This document shows, piece by piece, positions 51,211 through 61,450 of a DNA stretch of 64,000 nucleotides. The stretch comes from Methylocystis iwaonis (lineage in GTDB: Bacteria; Pseudomonadota; Alphaproteobacteria; Rhizobiales; Beijerinckiaceae), in assembly GCF_027925385.1 (NCBI RefSeq), contig NZ_AP027142.1, positions 2,842,501 through 2,906,500 of the forward strand, written 5' to 3'. The position numbers and the translations under genes were made by a program. The notes beneath the pieces were generated by a model. The model was not told where the DNA came from, ran no database searches, and saw nothing but the letters and a program-made list of their open reading frames with translations. Each line of letters begins with the position of its first letter. The stretch's first letter is position 1.

Positions 51211-52755
51211 CTATGCCGCCCCCGGAGACGGCGCAACGGCGTCCCGCGCCTTGCGGGTCCAGATTTCGATTTCCTCGGATCGCCCGGTTTTTTCGTAGCC
51301 ATCGAGGACGGTCGCGCACTCCGGCTGCTTGATCGCCCACTCGCGCGTCTCTTTATCCTCGACGATGATGACGTCGGGCTTGCCGAGGCGAACATCCTCG
51401 GCAAATCCGGCGAGATCGCGACGGCGATAGTCCTGCAGCAGCGCGCGCCGCTCCGGGTCGATGGAGCCCTTCGAGAGATAGGCGGCGAAGCTCGCGACCC
51501 AAAGCGCATTGGGGCGGCCGACCCAGACGCCGCCGAGCTGGCGCGTGACCGGATGGCCAAAGTCGAGCTGGCGCGCCATGGCGATCACGCGCGGATGCGG
51601 CGGCGCAACGCGTTCGATCGCCGCGCGCAGACCGGGGTGCTCCTCGGCGTTCACCCAAAGCATGTGAGCGCCGAATTCGAAGGGCGCGGCGATCAGCAGA
51701 GGCAGGAAGACGAATTTGAACAGCCGCCCTTCCCGCGCGGCCTTGGCGCGCGGATCGTCGCCGAGCGCGAACAGGCTCCAGGCGAGAAGCGCCAGCACGA
51801 CGCCTGGATAGGCGTGATTCATCCAGCCTTTCCCCTGCAAGAAAAAGCTTGCGAGAAAGGCGGCCGAGGCGAAGGCGCAGACCCGCACGGCGGCGGGCGC
51901 CACGCCACGCGCCGAGGCGATCAAAAGCGCGCCGAGAAGCGCGAGGTTGACAGGCGCGAGCGAGCGGAAGGCGAGATTGGCCGTGGTTTCGCGGGACGGC
52001 TGATAAACATCCGCGATCACGGGCAGCGCGTAATGCGCATAGCCCGGGAAAAACACGAGGGTCGCGACGCCATAGGCGACGCAGACGCCGACGGCCGTGG
52101 CCATTTCCGCCGTCAGCAGCGAACGAAGCGAGCGTTCGCGGTACGCAATAGCGAGCGCCGGCGCGATGATCGCGAGCGCGAAAAACGGTTTGAAGCAGAC
52201 GGCCAGCCCGCCGCCGAGGCCTGCGACGATCCGCAATGGCCGAGCGACGCGCCCGCCCTCGGCTGACGCCGCCAATGTCGCAAGCAGAGGCGCGAGCGCC
52301 AGAAGCGCCAGATGCTCGCGTTCCGCGAAAGCCAAAGCAGGCGCGACGAGCAGCAGGAAAACCGCTGCGTTGGCGATAAGCCCCCATTCCTTACGCGAAC
52401 GCGGTGCGCCCGAACGCAGGATCACAGCGCTGAGCGCGATCGACAGAAAGGCGGAAAAGAACACGAGCCCTGCAACGACCGGCTCGGCCGCAAGGCCCAA
52501 GGCGCGGGCCAGTCTGATCGCCGGCGCCAGAACGAGAAAGGACGCCGGCGGGTTTGGATCGGTGATGTCGACATAGGGAACGGCGCCGTCGACATATCGC
52601 TCGGCAAAAGTGATGAACCAGGACACGTCGCAATCGAGATGGCCGGCGATCTGCTGGCCGATTGCAATCAAGACCAGGGCAAGCGTCGTCCAGGGACTCG
52701 CAAGGATCGCCTCGAGCTTCGAGGCCGCGTCGGCGCCCGGCGTGTCCGCTTTCAT
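51211..52755 (-). CDS. Multi-pass membrane protein, GT-C-like, inserted between murB and ddlB
   Basis: A 514-residue protein with about ten to twelve membrane helices, then a soluble C-terminal part of about 120 residues. The first loop reads CDVSWFITFAERYVDG then AVPYVDITDPNPP, an Asp-rich outer loop after TM1 with the spacing of GT-C glycosyltransferases of the ArnT/PMT type. Those enzymes take sugars from polyprenyl phosphate on the periplasmic side. No standard dcw member has this form. It starts one base before the murB stop region and is 99 bp from ddlB, so it is within the operon. The glycosyltransferase call is an inference from topology and the loop; the acceptor is unknown. Confidence 0.6.
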   Translation of the reverse strand: MKADTPGADAASKLEAILASPWTTLALVLIAIGQQIAGHLDCDVSWFITFAERYVDGAVPYVDITDPNPPASFLVLAPAIRLARALGLAAEPVVAGLVFFSAFLSIALSAVILRSGAPRSRKEWGLIANAAVFLLLVAPALAFAEREHLALLALAPLLATLAASAEGGRVARPLRIVAGLGGGLAVCFKPFFALAIIAPALAIAYRERSLRSLLTAEMATAVGVCVAYGVATLVFFPGYAHYALPVIADVYQPSRETTANLAFRSLAPVNLALLGALLIASARGVAPAAVRVCAFASAAFLASFFLQGKGWMNHAYPGVVLALLAWSLFALGDDPRAKAAREGRLFKFVFLPLLIAAPFEFGAHMLWVNAEEHPGLRAAIERVAPPHPRVIAMARQLDFGHPVTRQLGGVWVGRPNALWVASFAAYLSKGSIDPERRALLQDYRRRDLAGFAEDVRLGKPDVIIVEDKETREWAIKQPECATVLDGYEKTGRSEEIEIWTRKARDAVAPSPGAA

Positions 52756-53676
52756 CTAAGCGACGCCGATCCTTTTGATCTCCCAGTGCAGTTCCACGCC
52801 GCTCGTCTCCAAGACGCGGGCCCGCACCGTCTCGCCGAGATTTTCGATGTCGGCGGCGGTGGCGGCGCCGCGGTTGATGAGGAAATTGCAATGCATCTCG
52901 CTCACCTGCGCATCGCCCACGACGAGGCCGCGGCAGCCGGCGGCGTCGATCAATTGCCAGGCCTTGTGGCCTTCGGGATTCTTGAAGGTCGAGCCGCCGG
53001 TCTTTTCCTTGATGGGCTGCGAAGCCTCGCGCGCCTGCGTGATGCGATCCATCTCGGCGAGGATCGCCGTGCTGTCGCCGGGCCGGCCCTGAAACAGCGC
53101 CTGCGTGAAAATAACATCCGCCGGCGCCGAGCAGTGGCGGTAGCTGTAGCCCATATCGGCGATGGAGAAGATACGGATGTTGCCTGCGCGATCGACGCCG
53201 CGCGCTTCGATGAGCGTATCCTTGGTCTCGCCGCCATGCGCGCCGGCGTTCATGCGCAGCGCGCCGCCGATGGCGCCGGGAATGCCGCGATAAAAGGCCA
53301 GACCATCAATGCCCGCATCCGCCGCGGCGCGCGCGGCTTTCACATCCGGGACGGCGGCGCCGACGCGCAGGCGCGCGTTTTCTTCAATGGCGATCTCCCC
53401 GAAGCCTTTCGCCGAGAGCCGGATAACCACGCCCGCAACGCCGCCGTCGCGCACGATGAGATTGGAGCCGAGCCCGATGACGGTGACGGGAATGTCGCTC
53501 GGCAGACGCGAGAGGAAATAGGCGAGGTCCGCTTCGTCCGCCGGCATGAAGAGAAGCTGCGCCGGCCCGCCGACGCGAAACCATGTGTAAGGCGCGAGCG
53601 GCTCATTGGCGGAGAGTTTGCCGCGCAACTCGGGCAGGAGGGGCGCGATGTCGGGGGTGAGATCGCGGAAGGTCAT
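52756..53676 (-). CDS. murB: UDP-N-acetylenolpyruvoylglucosamine reductase
   Basis: A 306-residue type I FAD enzyme that reduces UDP-GlcNAc-enolpyruvate to UDP-MurNAc. FAD-binding motifs are [26 protein letters not shown] and [18 protein letters not shown]; the proton donor is the serine in [10 protein letters not shown], and the catalytic Glu is in [13 protein letters not shown]. The ATG at 53676 was chosen because the longer frame reads into a palindromic repeat. Confidence 0.95.
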   Translation of the reverse strand: MTFRDLTPDIAPLLPELRGKLSANEPLAPYTWFRVGGPAQLLFMPADEADLAYFLSRLPSDIPVTVIGLGSNLIVRDGGVAGVVIRLSAKGFGEIAIEENARLRVGAAVPDVKAARAAADAGIDGLAFYRGIPGAIGGALRMNAGAHGGETKDTLIEARGVDRAGNIRIFSIADMGYSYRHCSAPADVIFTQALFQGRPGDSTAILAEMDRITQAREASQPIKEKTGGSTFKNPEGHKAWQLIDAAGCRGLVVGDAQVSEMHCNFLINRGAATAADIENLGETVRARVLETSGVELHWEIKRIGVA

Positions 53677-53689
53677 AGACGCTTCCTCC

Positions 53690-53795
53690 TTCTCCCGCTT
53701 GCGGGAGAAGGTGTCGCGCGGAACGCGTGACGGATGAGGGCGGCCCTCACCCGACCCTCGCTGACGCGAGGGCCACCGTCTCCCGCAAGCGGGAG
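53690..53795. repeat. Palindromic repeat between murC and murB
   Basis: Three hairpins lie in the 145-bp murC-murB gap: TTCTCCCGCTTGCGGGAGAA (53690-53709), CCCTCGC with GCGAGGG (53755-53772) and CTCCCGCAAGCGGGAG (53780-53795). The first and last are near inverse copies. It interrupts an otherwise close-packed operon. Confidence 0.75.
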
Positions 53796-53821
53796 AGGGG
53801 AGGAGCCGTGAAGAATGCGCG

Positions 53822-55234
53822 TCATGCGCTGACCCCGCCCGCCGCAAGCTGCTCCGGCAGCGCATAGGCCCATTGCGTGATGTTCCCCGCGCCGAGACAC
53901 ACAACGTAATCGCCCGGCGTCACGATCTCGCGCACCATGGCCGGCAGCACTTCCGGCGATGGCAGACTCACGGCGCGGCGATGGCCGTGCGCGCGAATGG
54001 CCGAGACGAGCGCGTCACGATCGACGCCCACGATTGGCTGCTCGCCCGCCGGATAGACATCGGCGACAATCACGACATCCGCGTCGTTGAAGCAGGTCGC
54101 GAAGGCGTCGAAGAGCGATTGCAGGCGCGTATAGCGATGCGGCTGCACAACTGCGACGACCTTGCCCTTGGTGGAGGCGCGCGCGGCGCGCAGCACGGCG
54201 CCGATCTCCACCGGATGGTGGCCGTAATCGTCGAAGACCTGAACGCCGTTCCATTCGCCCGTGCGCGTGAAGCGGCGCTTGACGCCGCCGAAGCCCGCGA
54301 GCGCCTTGCGGATCTGATCCGGCGACAGGCCAAGCTGATAGGCCACAGTGATGGCCGCCGTGGCATTCAGCGCATTGTGATGGCCGGGCATCGGCAGCAG
54401 CAGGTTTTCGAGGTAAGTCGCCTGCGCGGTCTTGCGGTCGCGCAGCAGCACGTTGAAGCGCGACACGCCGCCTTCGAGATTGACGTCCAGCAGCCGCACG
54501 TCGGCCTGCGGATTCTCGCCATAGGTGAAAACCCGGCGGTCCTCAATCTTGCCGACGAGCTCCTGCACGGTCGGATGATCGAGGCACATCACCGCGAAGC
54601 CGTAGAACGGCAGATTTTCGATGAAGGCGCGAAAGGCTTCCTTGATCGCATCGAAAGTGTGGAAATGGTCGAGATGCTCGGGATCGATGTTGGTGACGAT
54701 CGCGACATCGGCGGGAAGCTTCAAGAAGGTGCCGTCGCTTTCGTCGGCCTCCACCACCATCCAATCGCCGGCGCCCAATCGCGCATTGGTGCCATAGGCG
54801 TTGATGATGCCGCCATTGATGACGGTCGGATCGAGCCCGCCGGCGTCGAGCAGCGTCGCGACAAGAGACGTGGTCGTCGTCTTGCCATGCGTGCCGGCGA
54901 TGGCGACGCATTGCTTGAGGCGCATCAGCTCCGCGAGCATTTCGGCGCGGCGCACCACAGGCAGGCGCTTCTCGCGCGCCGCGACAAGCTCGGGGTTGTC
55001 GCGCTTGATGGCGGTCGAGACCACGACGACGGCGGCTTCGGCGAGATTCTTCGCGTCATGGCCGACGAAGACCCTGGCGCCCTTTTCGGCGACGCGCTTC
55101 ACATTGGCGTTTTCGGCGGCGTCCGAGCCCTGCACCGTGTAGCCGAGATTGAGCAGCACTTCGGCGATGCCCGACATGCCGATGCCGCCAATGCCGACAA
55201 AGTGAATGGGGCCGAGATCGCGCGGCAGTTTCAT
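53822..55234 (-). CDS. murC: UDP-N-acetylmuramate-L-alanine ligase
   Basis: A 470-residue Mur ligase adding the first amino acid to UDP-MurNAc. The N-terminal [19 protein letters not shown] is typical of MurC, the ATP loop is [17 protein letters not shown], and the central domain has [10 protein letters not shown] and [19 protein letters not shown] is the C-domain landmark. The usual length is about 460-475. It is followed by murG on the upstream side, 14 bp away. Confidence 0.97.
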   Translation of the reverse strand: MKLPRDLGPIHFVGIGGIGMSGIAEVLLNLGYTVQGSDAAENANVKRVAEKGARVFVGHDAKNLAEAAVVVVSTAIKRDNPELVAAREKRLPVVRRAEMLAELMRLKQCVAIAGTHGKTTTTSLVATLLDAGGLDPTVINGGIINAYGTNARLGAGDWMVVEADESDGTFLKLPADVAIVTNIDPEHLDHFHTFDAIKEAFRAFIENLPFYGFAVMCLDHPTVQELVGKIEDRRVFTYGENPQADVRLLDVNLEGGVSRFNVLLRDRKTAQATYLENLLLPMPGHHNALNATAAITVAYQLGLSPDQIRKALAGFGGVKRRFTRTGEWNGVQVFDDYGHHPVEIGAVLRAARASTKGKVVAVVQPHRYTRLQSLFDAFATCFNDADVVIVADVYPAGEQPIVGVDRDALVSAIRAHGHRRAVSLPSPEVLPAMVREIVTPGDYVVCLGAGNITQWAYALPEQLAAGGVSA

Positions 55235-55248
55235 TCCAATGTGTCTCC

Positions 55249-56349
55249 TTAAGGCGCGCGGCTTTGGGCCACGTTCAAAATCAGATCGGCGAGACGCTCG
55301 GCCGCGTCGGCGACGCCGACGCGCTTGGCGGCTTCAGCTTTTTGCGCGAGCGCCTGCGGCGCCTCGATGAGCTGCGCGAGACGCGCAGTCAGGAAGGCCG
55401 GCGAGAAATCGCTCTGCTTCACCGTCTCCGCGGCGCCGGCCTGTTCGATGACGGCGGCGTTTGCGGCCTGATCGCCATCGAGCGATTGCGGCAGCGGCAC
55501 GAGCAGCGACGGACGGCCGATGACGGCAAGCTCGGAAACGGTCGATGCGCCCGCGCGCGCGATGACAAAATGCGCCTGCGCAATGCGCAGCGGCAGATCT
55601 TTGAAGAAGGGTGCGATCTCGACGTCCACCTTGGCGCTCTCGTAGATGGCCTCGACGCGAGCGATGTCCTCGGCGCGGGTCTGCTGCACGAGCCGAATGC
55701 GCGCACGCAAATGATCCGGCAGAGCGGCGATCGCTTCGGGCACGATATCCGCCATCACGCGCGCGCCCTGCGAGCCGCCGGTGACGAGAAGCCGGAAGGT
55801 TCCGTCTGCGAAATCGGGATAAGCGCGCGTCGCCGCCTCCAGCACCGCCGGACGCACCGGATTGCCGGTGACGACGACCTTGCTCTGCAAAGCGGGCGGC
55901 ACGGCGAGATTGGGGAGTCCTGCGGCGATCTTGTCGACATGGCCGGAGAGAAAGCGGTTTGCCTTCCCCATGATGGCGTTCGACTCGTGCAGCGCGGTGG
56001 GGATTTTCAGGAAAGACGCCGCGAGCAGCGGCGGCACGGTGGGATAGCCGCCAAAACCGATCACAGCGCGCGGGCGCAACCGGCTCATGACCTTCGCGGC
56101 CTGCGCTGTGCCATAAGCAAGCTGCGCAACGGCGCGCGCCTTCTCAAACAGCGAGCCGCCGCGCGGCGTCGCCGAGGGAATGCAATGCATCGCGCGCGCC
56201 GGAAAGCTCCCGCCATAAGCCAGCGCCCGCTCGTCGGTGACGAGCTCCACCGCAGCGCCGCGGGCTTCGAGCGCATGCGCCAGCGCCTCGGCTGGAAAGA
56301 GATGGCCGCCGGTGCCGCCGGCGGCGAGAAGAATGGGCCGATCGTTCAT
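55249..56349 (-). CDS. murG: Undecaprenyl-PP-MurNAc-pentapeptide N-acetylglucosaminyltransferase
   Basis: A 366-residue GT28 enzyme that adds GlcNAc to lipid I, giving lipid II at the inner face of the membrane. The N-terminal [16 protein letters not shown] binds phosphate, [14 protein letters not shown] and [11 protein letters not shown] are family loops, and [17 protein letters not shown] with [14 protein letters not shown] is the UDP-GlcNAc site. The frame is open far upstream into ftsW, but the ATG at 56349 lies two bases from the ftsW stop. Confidence 0.96.
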   Translation of the reverse strand: MNDRPILLAAGGTGGHLFPAEALAHALEARGAAVELVTDERALAYGGSFPARAMHCIPSATPRGGSLFEKARAVAQLAYGTAQAAKVMSRLRPRAVIGFGGYPTVPPLLAASFLKIPTALHESNAIMGKANRFLSGHVDKIAAGLPNLAVPPALQSKVVVTGNPVRPAVLEAATRAYPDFADGTFRLLVTGGSQGARVMADIVPEAIAALPDHLRARIRLVQQTRAEDIARVEAIYESAKVDVEIAPFFKDLPLRIAQAHFVIARAGASTVSELAVIGRPSLLVPLPQSLDGDQAANAAVIEQAGAAETVKQSDFSPAFLTARLAQLIEAPQALAQKAEAAKRVGVADAAERLADLILNVAQSRAP

Positions 56350-56351
56350 TG

Positions 56352-57512
56352 TCAGGCCGCCGCCGGCAAAGGCCCGCTCGTCGCGGCGACCTCGGTCAGG
56401 ACCCGCGTGCGCGGGCGCTTGCGCGTGACGGCGAGCAAGAAGCCCATGCCGAGCGACAGCGAGATGAGCGACGAGCCGCCGTAGGAAACGAAAGGCAGCG
56501 TCATGCCCTTGGCGGGCATGAGGTGGACGTTCACCGCCATATTGATGCAGCTCTGCAGGCCAAAGAGCATGACGAGCCCCGCCGTCGCAAAACGGCAGAA
56601 CGGGTCTTCGTTGCGCGCGGCGGAGAAGAGCCCCCGCACCACGATGAAGGCGAAGACCATCGCCAGCACAATGCAGACGATGACGCCGAACTCCTCGCCG
56701 ATGACAGCGAAAATGAAGTCCGTATGCGAGTCGGGCAGGATGCGCTTGACCGTGCCTTCGCCCGGCCCCTTGCCGAACCAGGAACCCGCCTTGAAGCTTT
56801 CGAGCGCGGTCTCGGATTGGAAGTTCGTCGGCACGCCGGCGACGGGCGGCGGCGGCTCGAGAAAGGCGTCGACGCGCGCGCGCACGTGTGGCGCAAATTT
56901 GTAGGCCAGCAGCGCGGCGGTAGCGCCGAGGCCGCCAAGCCCGACGACCCAGATGAGATGCAGCCCCGCCATGAAGAAGAGCGCGGCCCAGACAACCGAG
57001 ATCAGCATGGTCTGGCCGAAATCGGGCTGCAAAACGAGCGGCCCGATGGTGAGCGGAAAGAGAAGGAGCGCGAGCCAGTTGCCGGGAACGTCCTTGCGCC
57101 GCGCGCCTTCCGAAAAGGCCCAGGCGACGACGACGACAAAGGACGGCTTGAGGAACTCCGAAGGCTGAATGCCGAAGATCCAGCGCCGTGCGCCTTTCAC
57201 TTCCTGGCCGAAGAACAGCGTCGCGACGACGAGCGCCAGCGACACGATGAAAACGACGAGCGCGGCGCGACGCACATGGCGCGGCGACAGGAAGGAGGCG
57301 CCGATCATCACCGCCAACGCCGGCAGAAGATAGGCGACCTGTCGGTTGACGAAATGGAAGGTCGAGAGATGCAGCCGTTCCGCAACCGGCGGACTGCCCG
57401 CCATGCCGAAGACGAGGCCCGCGACGATGAGAAGCGCGATGCCGGCGAGAAGCCAACGATCGATGGTCCATGCCCAATCGGAGATTGGTGTTCGCTCGGC
57501 GCGCGAAATCAT
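56352..57512 (-). CDS. ftsW: Septal peptidoglycan polymerase FtsW
   Basis: A 386-residue SEDS-family glycosyltransferase with ten membrane helices that polymerises lipid II at the septum with FtsI. Landmarks are KGARRWI ([19 protein letters not shown] region), [10 protein letters not shown] and the C-terminal [19 protein letters not shown] and [12 protein letters not shown]. The essential Asp of SEDS proteins is in the QPDFG loop region or the following large outer loop. Its start overlaps the murD stop (ATGA). Confidence 0.95.
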   Translation of the reverse strand: MISRAERTPISDWAWTIDRWLLAGIALLIVAGLVFGMAGSPPVAERLHLSTFHFVNRQVAYLLPALAVMIGASFLSPRHVRRAALVVFIVSLALVVATLFFGQEVKGARRWIFGIQPSEFLKPSFVVVVAWAFSEGARRKDVPGNWLALLLFPLTIGPLVLQPDFGQTMLISVVWAALFFMAGLHLIWVVGLGGLGATAALLAYKFAPHVRARVDAFLEPPPPVAGVPTNFQSETALESFKAGSWFGKGPGEGTVKRILPDSHTDFIFAVIGEEFGVIVCIVLAMVFAFIVVRGLFSAARNEDPFCRFATAGLVMLFGLQSCINMAVNVHLMPAKGMTLPFVSYGGSSLISLSLGMGFLLAVTRKRPRTRVLTEVAATSGPLPAAA

Positions 57513-58936
57513 GGGTGCTCTCCTCTGCGAGCGGCGATAACGGCTGGCAATCCGTTGACGAGGGCGCGGAAGGCGTCGCCGCGCGCCTCGAAATTCTTGA
57601 ATTGGTCGTACGAAGCGCAGGCGGGCGAGAGCAGCACGATCGGCTCCGCCGCATCGCCGTCCAGCGCATCGAAAGCCGCACGCATCGTCGCGACGTCGAG
57701 CGTCTCGCAGCGCTCATAAGGCAGCGCGCCGTCGAGCGTGCGCGCGAAATCGTCGCTCGCATGGCCGATGAGATAAGCCTTGCGAATGCGCGGGAAGTAA
57801 GGCCGCAGCGGCTCGATGCCGCCCTCCTTCGCCTTGCCGCCGATGATCCAGTAGATGTCGGCAAAGCTCGCGAGCGCTTTTTCTGCGGCGTCGGCGTTGG
57901 TCGCCTTGGAGTCGTTCACGAAGAGCGTGCGCTCGATGCGGCCGACCTCCTCCATGCGATGCGGCAGGCCCGGATAGCTCAGCAGGCCGCGGGCGATTTC
58001 CTCGTCCTCCAGCCCGCATTCCCAGGCGGCCGCGGCGGCGAAAGCGGCGTTTTGCGCATTATGCGCGCCGCGCAAAGCGCGTGCGCCTAGCAAGGAGCCG
58101 AGCAACTCGGCTTCTTCCGGCGGATGGCCCTGTTCGCGGAAATAGACGCCGCCGTCTTCGACATAAAATCCCCAATCCAGACGACGCGCGGCGGAAACCG
58201 GCATGATACGCTGCCCGGGTTTGGGATCGGCGGAGAGACGCGCGCCGATTGCGTGCGTATAGGCGTCGTCGACGCCGACGAGCGCCACCTCGGCGCTCGC
58301 GACGAGGCGCTCTTTCACCGCCGCGTAATTCTCCATCGTGCCGTGGCGGTCGATGTGATCGGGCGTCAGATTGATCAATATGCCGATGGTCGGATTGAGC
58401 GAGGGCGTGAGATCGATCTGGAAGGACGAGCACTCGATGACATGGATGCGTTCATCCGACGGCGGCTCGAGATCGAGAATCGGCACGCCGATATTGCCGC
58501 CGAGCTGCACGTCGCGGCCGGCCTCGCGCAGAATATGCGCGATGAGCGCAGTCGTCGTCGATTTGCCGTTGGTGCCGGTGATGGCGACAAAAGGCGCGCC
58601 GCCAGCATGCGCCGCGCGTTCGCGGCAAAAGAGCTCGATGTCGCCGATGACCTCGACGCCGGCGGCGCGGGCGCGCGCGACCGTCCAATGCGGCTCCGGA
58701 TGAGTCAGCGGCACGCCGGGCGCGAGAACCAACGCGGCGAAAGACGACCAGTCGCTATCGGATAGATCTTCGAGCGGCACGCCATTCCGTGCGGCGGCGA
58801 GTCGCCCCGCTTCGCCATCGTCCCAGGCGCGCACATTAGCGCCGCCCGCCATCAGCGCTTTCGCGGTGGAGAGTCCCGAGCCGCCGAGCCCGAAGAGGGC
58901 GACAGTCTTGCCTCTGAATGTTCTGACCGGCGTCAT
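57509..58936 (-). CDS. murD: UDP-N-acetylmuramoylalanine-D-glutamate ligase
   Basis: A 475-residue Mur ligase adding D-Glu. The N-terminal [20 protein letters not shown] binds the nucleotide sugar; ATP loop [20 protein letters not shown]; central [21 protein letters not shown]-terminal [18 protein letters not shown] with the ATP-contact DSKATN. The ATG at 58936 is supported by an overlap-like gap of two bases to mraY; the long upstream frame lies opposite or inside mraY. Confidence 0.96.
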   Translation of the reverse strand: MTPVRTFRGKTVALFGLGGSGLSTAKALMAGGANVRAWDDGEAGRLAAARNGVPLEDLSDSDWSSFAALVLAPGVPLTHPEPHWTVARARAAGVEVIGDIELFCRERAAHAGGAPFVAITGTNGKSTTTALIAHILREAGRDVQLGGNIGVPILDLEPPSDERIHVIECSSFQIDLTPSLNPTIGILINLTPDHIDRHGTMENYAAVKERLVASAEVALVGVDDAYTHAIGARLSADPKPGQRIMPVSAARRLDWGFYVEDGGVYFREQGHPPEEAELLGSLLGARALRGAHNAQNAAFAAAAAWECGLEDEEIARGLLSYPGLPHRMEEVGRIERTLFVNDSKATNADAAEKALASFADIYWIIGGKAKEGGIEPLRPYFPRIRKAYLIGHASDDFARTLDGALPYERCETLDVATMRAAFDALDGDAAEPIVLLSPACASYDQFKNFEARGDAFRALVNGLPAVIAARRGEHP

Positions 58937-58938
58937 GA

Positions 58939-60021
58939 TCACCTCAGCTTGAGGGTCGAAAGACCCATGAGCGCCAGAACGAAGGCGATGACCCAGAAGC
59001 GGATGACGATCTGCGGCTCCTTCCAGCCCTTCTTTTCGAAGTGGTGATGAATCGGCGCCATCAGGAAGATGCGCTTGCCGGTCGCCTTGAAATAGGCGAC
59101 CTGAATGATGACCGACGCGCCTTCGAGCACGAAGAGTCCGCCGACGATGACGAGCACGAATTCCTGCTTCACCGCGACGGCGACTGCGCCGAGCAATCCG
59201 CCGAGCGCGAGCGAACCGGTGTCGCCCATGAAGATCTGCGCAGGCGGCGCGTTGAACCACAGGAATCCAAGCCCGGCGCCGATCAGCGCGGAGCAGACGA
59301 TGGTGAGCTCGCCCGCGCCTGCAACGTAATTCACGCCAAGATAATTCGAGAAGATCGAATTGCCGACGAGATAGGCAAAGATCGCGAATGTGCCGACCGC
59401 GATCATCGACGGAACGATGGCGAGGCCGTCGAGACCATCGGTGAGATTGACGCAATTGCCCGCGGCGACGATGACGAAGGCGCCGAAGACGATGAAGAAC
59501 AGGCCCAGCGAGCCGACGTAGCCCTTCACCATCGGTATGGCGAGATTCGACATATTCTCGCCGCCGACTTTCATCATCAGATAGCAGGCGATGCCGGCGG
59601 CAAGGAATTCGAGCGCGAGGCGCGCCTTGCCGGAGAAACCGGCGTGCGATTGCTTCGTCACCTTGAGGTAATCGTCGTAAAAGCCGATCGCGCCGAAAGA
59701 GGCGGTGACGAAGAGCACGATCCACACATAATAGTTGCGCAGATTGGCCCACAGCAGCGTCGCGGCGATGAGGCCGGAGAGGATCATCAGCCCGCCCATG
59801 GTGGGCGTGCCCTTTTTCGTCAGAAGATGCGACTCGGGCCCATCCTCGCGGATCGGCTGGCCCTTGCCCTGCTTGAGGCGCAGCGCCGCGATAATGTTCG
59901 GGCCAAAGAAGAAGACGAAGAACAGCGCCGTCGCCGCCGCCATGGCGGCCCGGAAGGTGATGTAGCGAAAGATGTTGAGCGGACTGTAGAGATAAGACAG
60001 ATCCGCGAGCAGCGTCAGCAT
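58939..60021 (-). CDS. mraY: Phospho-N-acetylmuramoyl-pentapeptide transferase
   Basis: A 360-residue ten-helix enzyme that moves phospho-MurNAc-pentapeptide to undecaprenyl phosphate, giving lipid I. The Mg site and active loops are [19 protein letters not shown] (the DD pair), [14 protein letters not shown] and [15 protein letters not shown], with [13 protein letters not shown] near the C terminus. The start at [10 protein letters not shown] is the usual one. Confidence 0.97.
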   Translation of the reverse strand: MLTLLADLSYLYSPLNIFRYITFRAAMAAATALFFVFFFGPNIIAALRLKQGKGQPIREDGPESHLLTKKGTPTMGGLMILSGLIAATLLWANLRNYYVWIVLFVTASFGAIGFYDDYLKVTKQSHAGFSGKARLALEFLAAGIACYLMMKVGGENMSNLAIPMVKGYVGSLGLFFIVFGAFVIVAAGNCVNLTDGLDGLAIVPSMIAVGTFAIFAYLVGNSIFSNYLGVNYVAGAGELTIVCSALIGAGLGFLWFNAPPAQIFMGDTGSLALGGLLGAVAVAVKQEFVLVIVGGLFVLEGASVIIQVAYFKATGKRIFLMAPIHHHFEKKGWKEPQIVIRFWVIAFVLALMGLSTLKLR

Positions 60022-60031
60022 ACAGTAGTCC

Positions 60032-61450
60032 TCAACTGGCCATCTCGGGCGCGAATTTCGCTTTCGCCGCAGCGACAATCTTCGACATGCGCGACCCGTT
60101 GGAGCCCTTGATCATGACGACGTCCCCCGACCGAATTGCGGCGAGGACGGGCTCTTCGACCTCCAGCGCCGTGGCGCGATGGGCGGCGCGCATGGCCTCC
60201 GGCGCGGCGTAATAGAGCTGCTGCATCAGCGGCCCGGCCGTGAACAGCAGATCAACCTTGGCGTGCGCGACATCCTCCGCCAGCGCCGCGTGTAGATTCC
60301 CGCCTTCTGGTCCAAGCTCCAGCATGTCGCCGAGCACGGCGATACGGCGCCCGCCCGCTCTGGGCGCCGTCGCGGCAAGAAGCTCCAGCGCCGCGCGCAT
60401 GGACGTCGGATTGGCGTTGTAGCTCTCGTCGATGAGCGTAAAATCTCCCTCGTCGACGGGAAGCGTCTCACGCTGGCCGCGCCCCTTGGGCGGCGCGAAA
60501 TCGACAAGCGCCGCGGCGGCCTCTTCGAGATCGAGATCGAAAGAAACAGCGATCAGCAGCGCGGCGAGCGAATTGAGCGCGATGTGCTTGCCCGGCGCGC
60601 CGATGAGGTAAGAAAGCCGCCGGCCGAGAATCTCGGCCTCTATCTCACAGCCGCCATCGATCTGTTTATAAGAAAGCAGCCGCGCCTGCGCGCCTTCGGC
60701 CTCGCCGAAATCGAGAACATGCCCTGCATAAGGCGCAGCCGCCTCTGCGAGCCGCTCATATTCCGCGTCGTCGCGATTGATGATGGCGACGCCGCCTTCG
60801 AGGCCCCCGAAGATTTCCGCCTTGGCGTCGGCGATGGCCTCGAGCGACGCGAAATGCTCGAGATGCACGGGCGCGACGCGCGTCACCACAGCGACATGCG
60901 GGCGCACCTGCGCGACGAGACCGGCGATTTCGCCGGCGTGATTCATGCCGATCTCGAAAACGCCGAAGCGCGACGACGCCGGCATCCGCGCCAGCGACAG
61001 CGGCACGCCCCATTGATTATTGTAGGAGGCGACAGAGGCATGCGTGGCGCCGAAATGCGCCAGCATCAGCCGCGTCATATCCTTCGTGGAGGTCTTGCCG
61101 ACCGAGCCGGTGATGGCGGCGATGAAGGCGGCCGTGCGGTCGCGCGCGCGCATGCCGAGGAGTTCAAGCGAGTGCTGCACGTCCTTGACGACGAAAAGCG
61201 GCCCGGCGCCTGCAAGCTCACGCGCGTGCTCTTCGTCGATCACCGCCGCAGCGGCGCCCTTCTCGAAAGCCGCGTTGACGAATTCATGGCCGTCGCGCGC
61301 CTCGCCCTTGATGGCGACGAAAAGATCGCCGGGCTGCAGCGTGCGCGTGTCGATCGAGACGCCCGTCGCCTGGCGGGCGAGCGCGCCGCTGACGCGGGCC
61401 TGCAAGGCGCCGACGAGCGCCAGTCCCGACCATAGAGGTTCCTGCTTCAT
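60032..61450 (-). CDS. murF: UDP-N-acetylmuramoyl-tripeptide-D-alanyl-D-alanine ligase
   Basis: A 472-residue Mur ligase adding D-Ala-D-Ala from Ddl. Seen are [20 protein letters not shown] in domain 1, the ATP loop [43 protein letters not shown] and, in domain 3, [19 protein letters not shown]. The start overlaps the murE stop by four bases. Confidence 0.96.
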   Translation of the reverse strand: MKQEPLWSGLALVGALQARVSGALARQATGVSIDTRTLQPGDLFVAIKGEARDGHEFVNAAFEKGAAAAVIDEEHARELAGAGPLFVVKDVQHSLELLGMRARDRTAAFIAAITGSVGKTSTKDMTRLMLAHFGATHASVASYNNQWGVPLSLARMPASSRFGVFEIGMNHAGEIAGLVAQVRPHVAVVTRVAPVHLEHFASLEAIADAKAEIFGGLEGGVAIINRDDAEYERLAEAAAPYAGHVLDFGEAEGAQARLLSYKQIDGGCEIEAEILGRRLSYLIGAPGKHIALNSLAALLIAVSFDLDLEEAAAALVDFAPPKGRGQRETLPVDEGDFTLIDESYNANPTSMRAALELLAATAPRAGGRRIAVLGDMLELGPEGGNLHAALAEDVAHAKVDLLFTAGPLMQQLYYAAPEAMRAAHRATALEVEEPVLAAIRSGDVVMIKGSNGSRMSKIVAAAKAKFAPEMAS

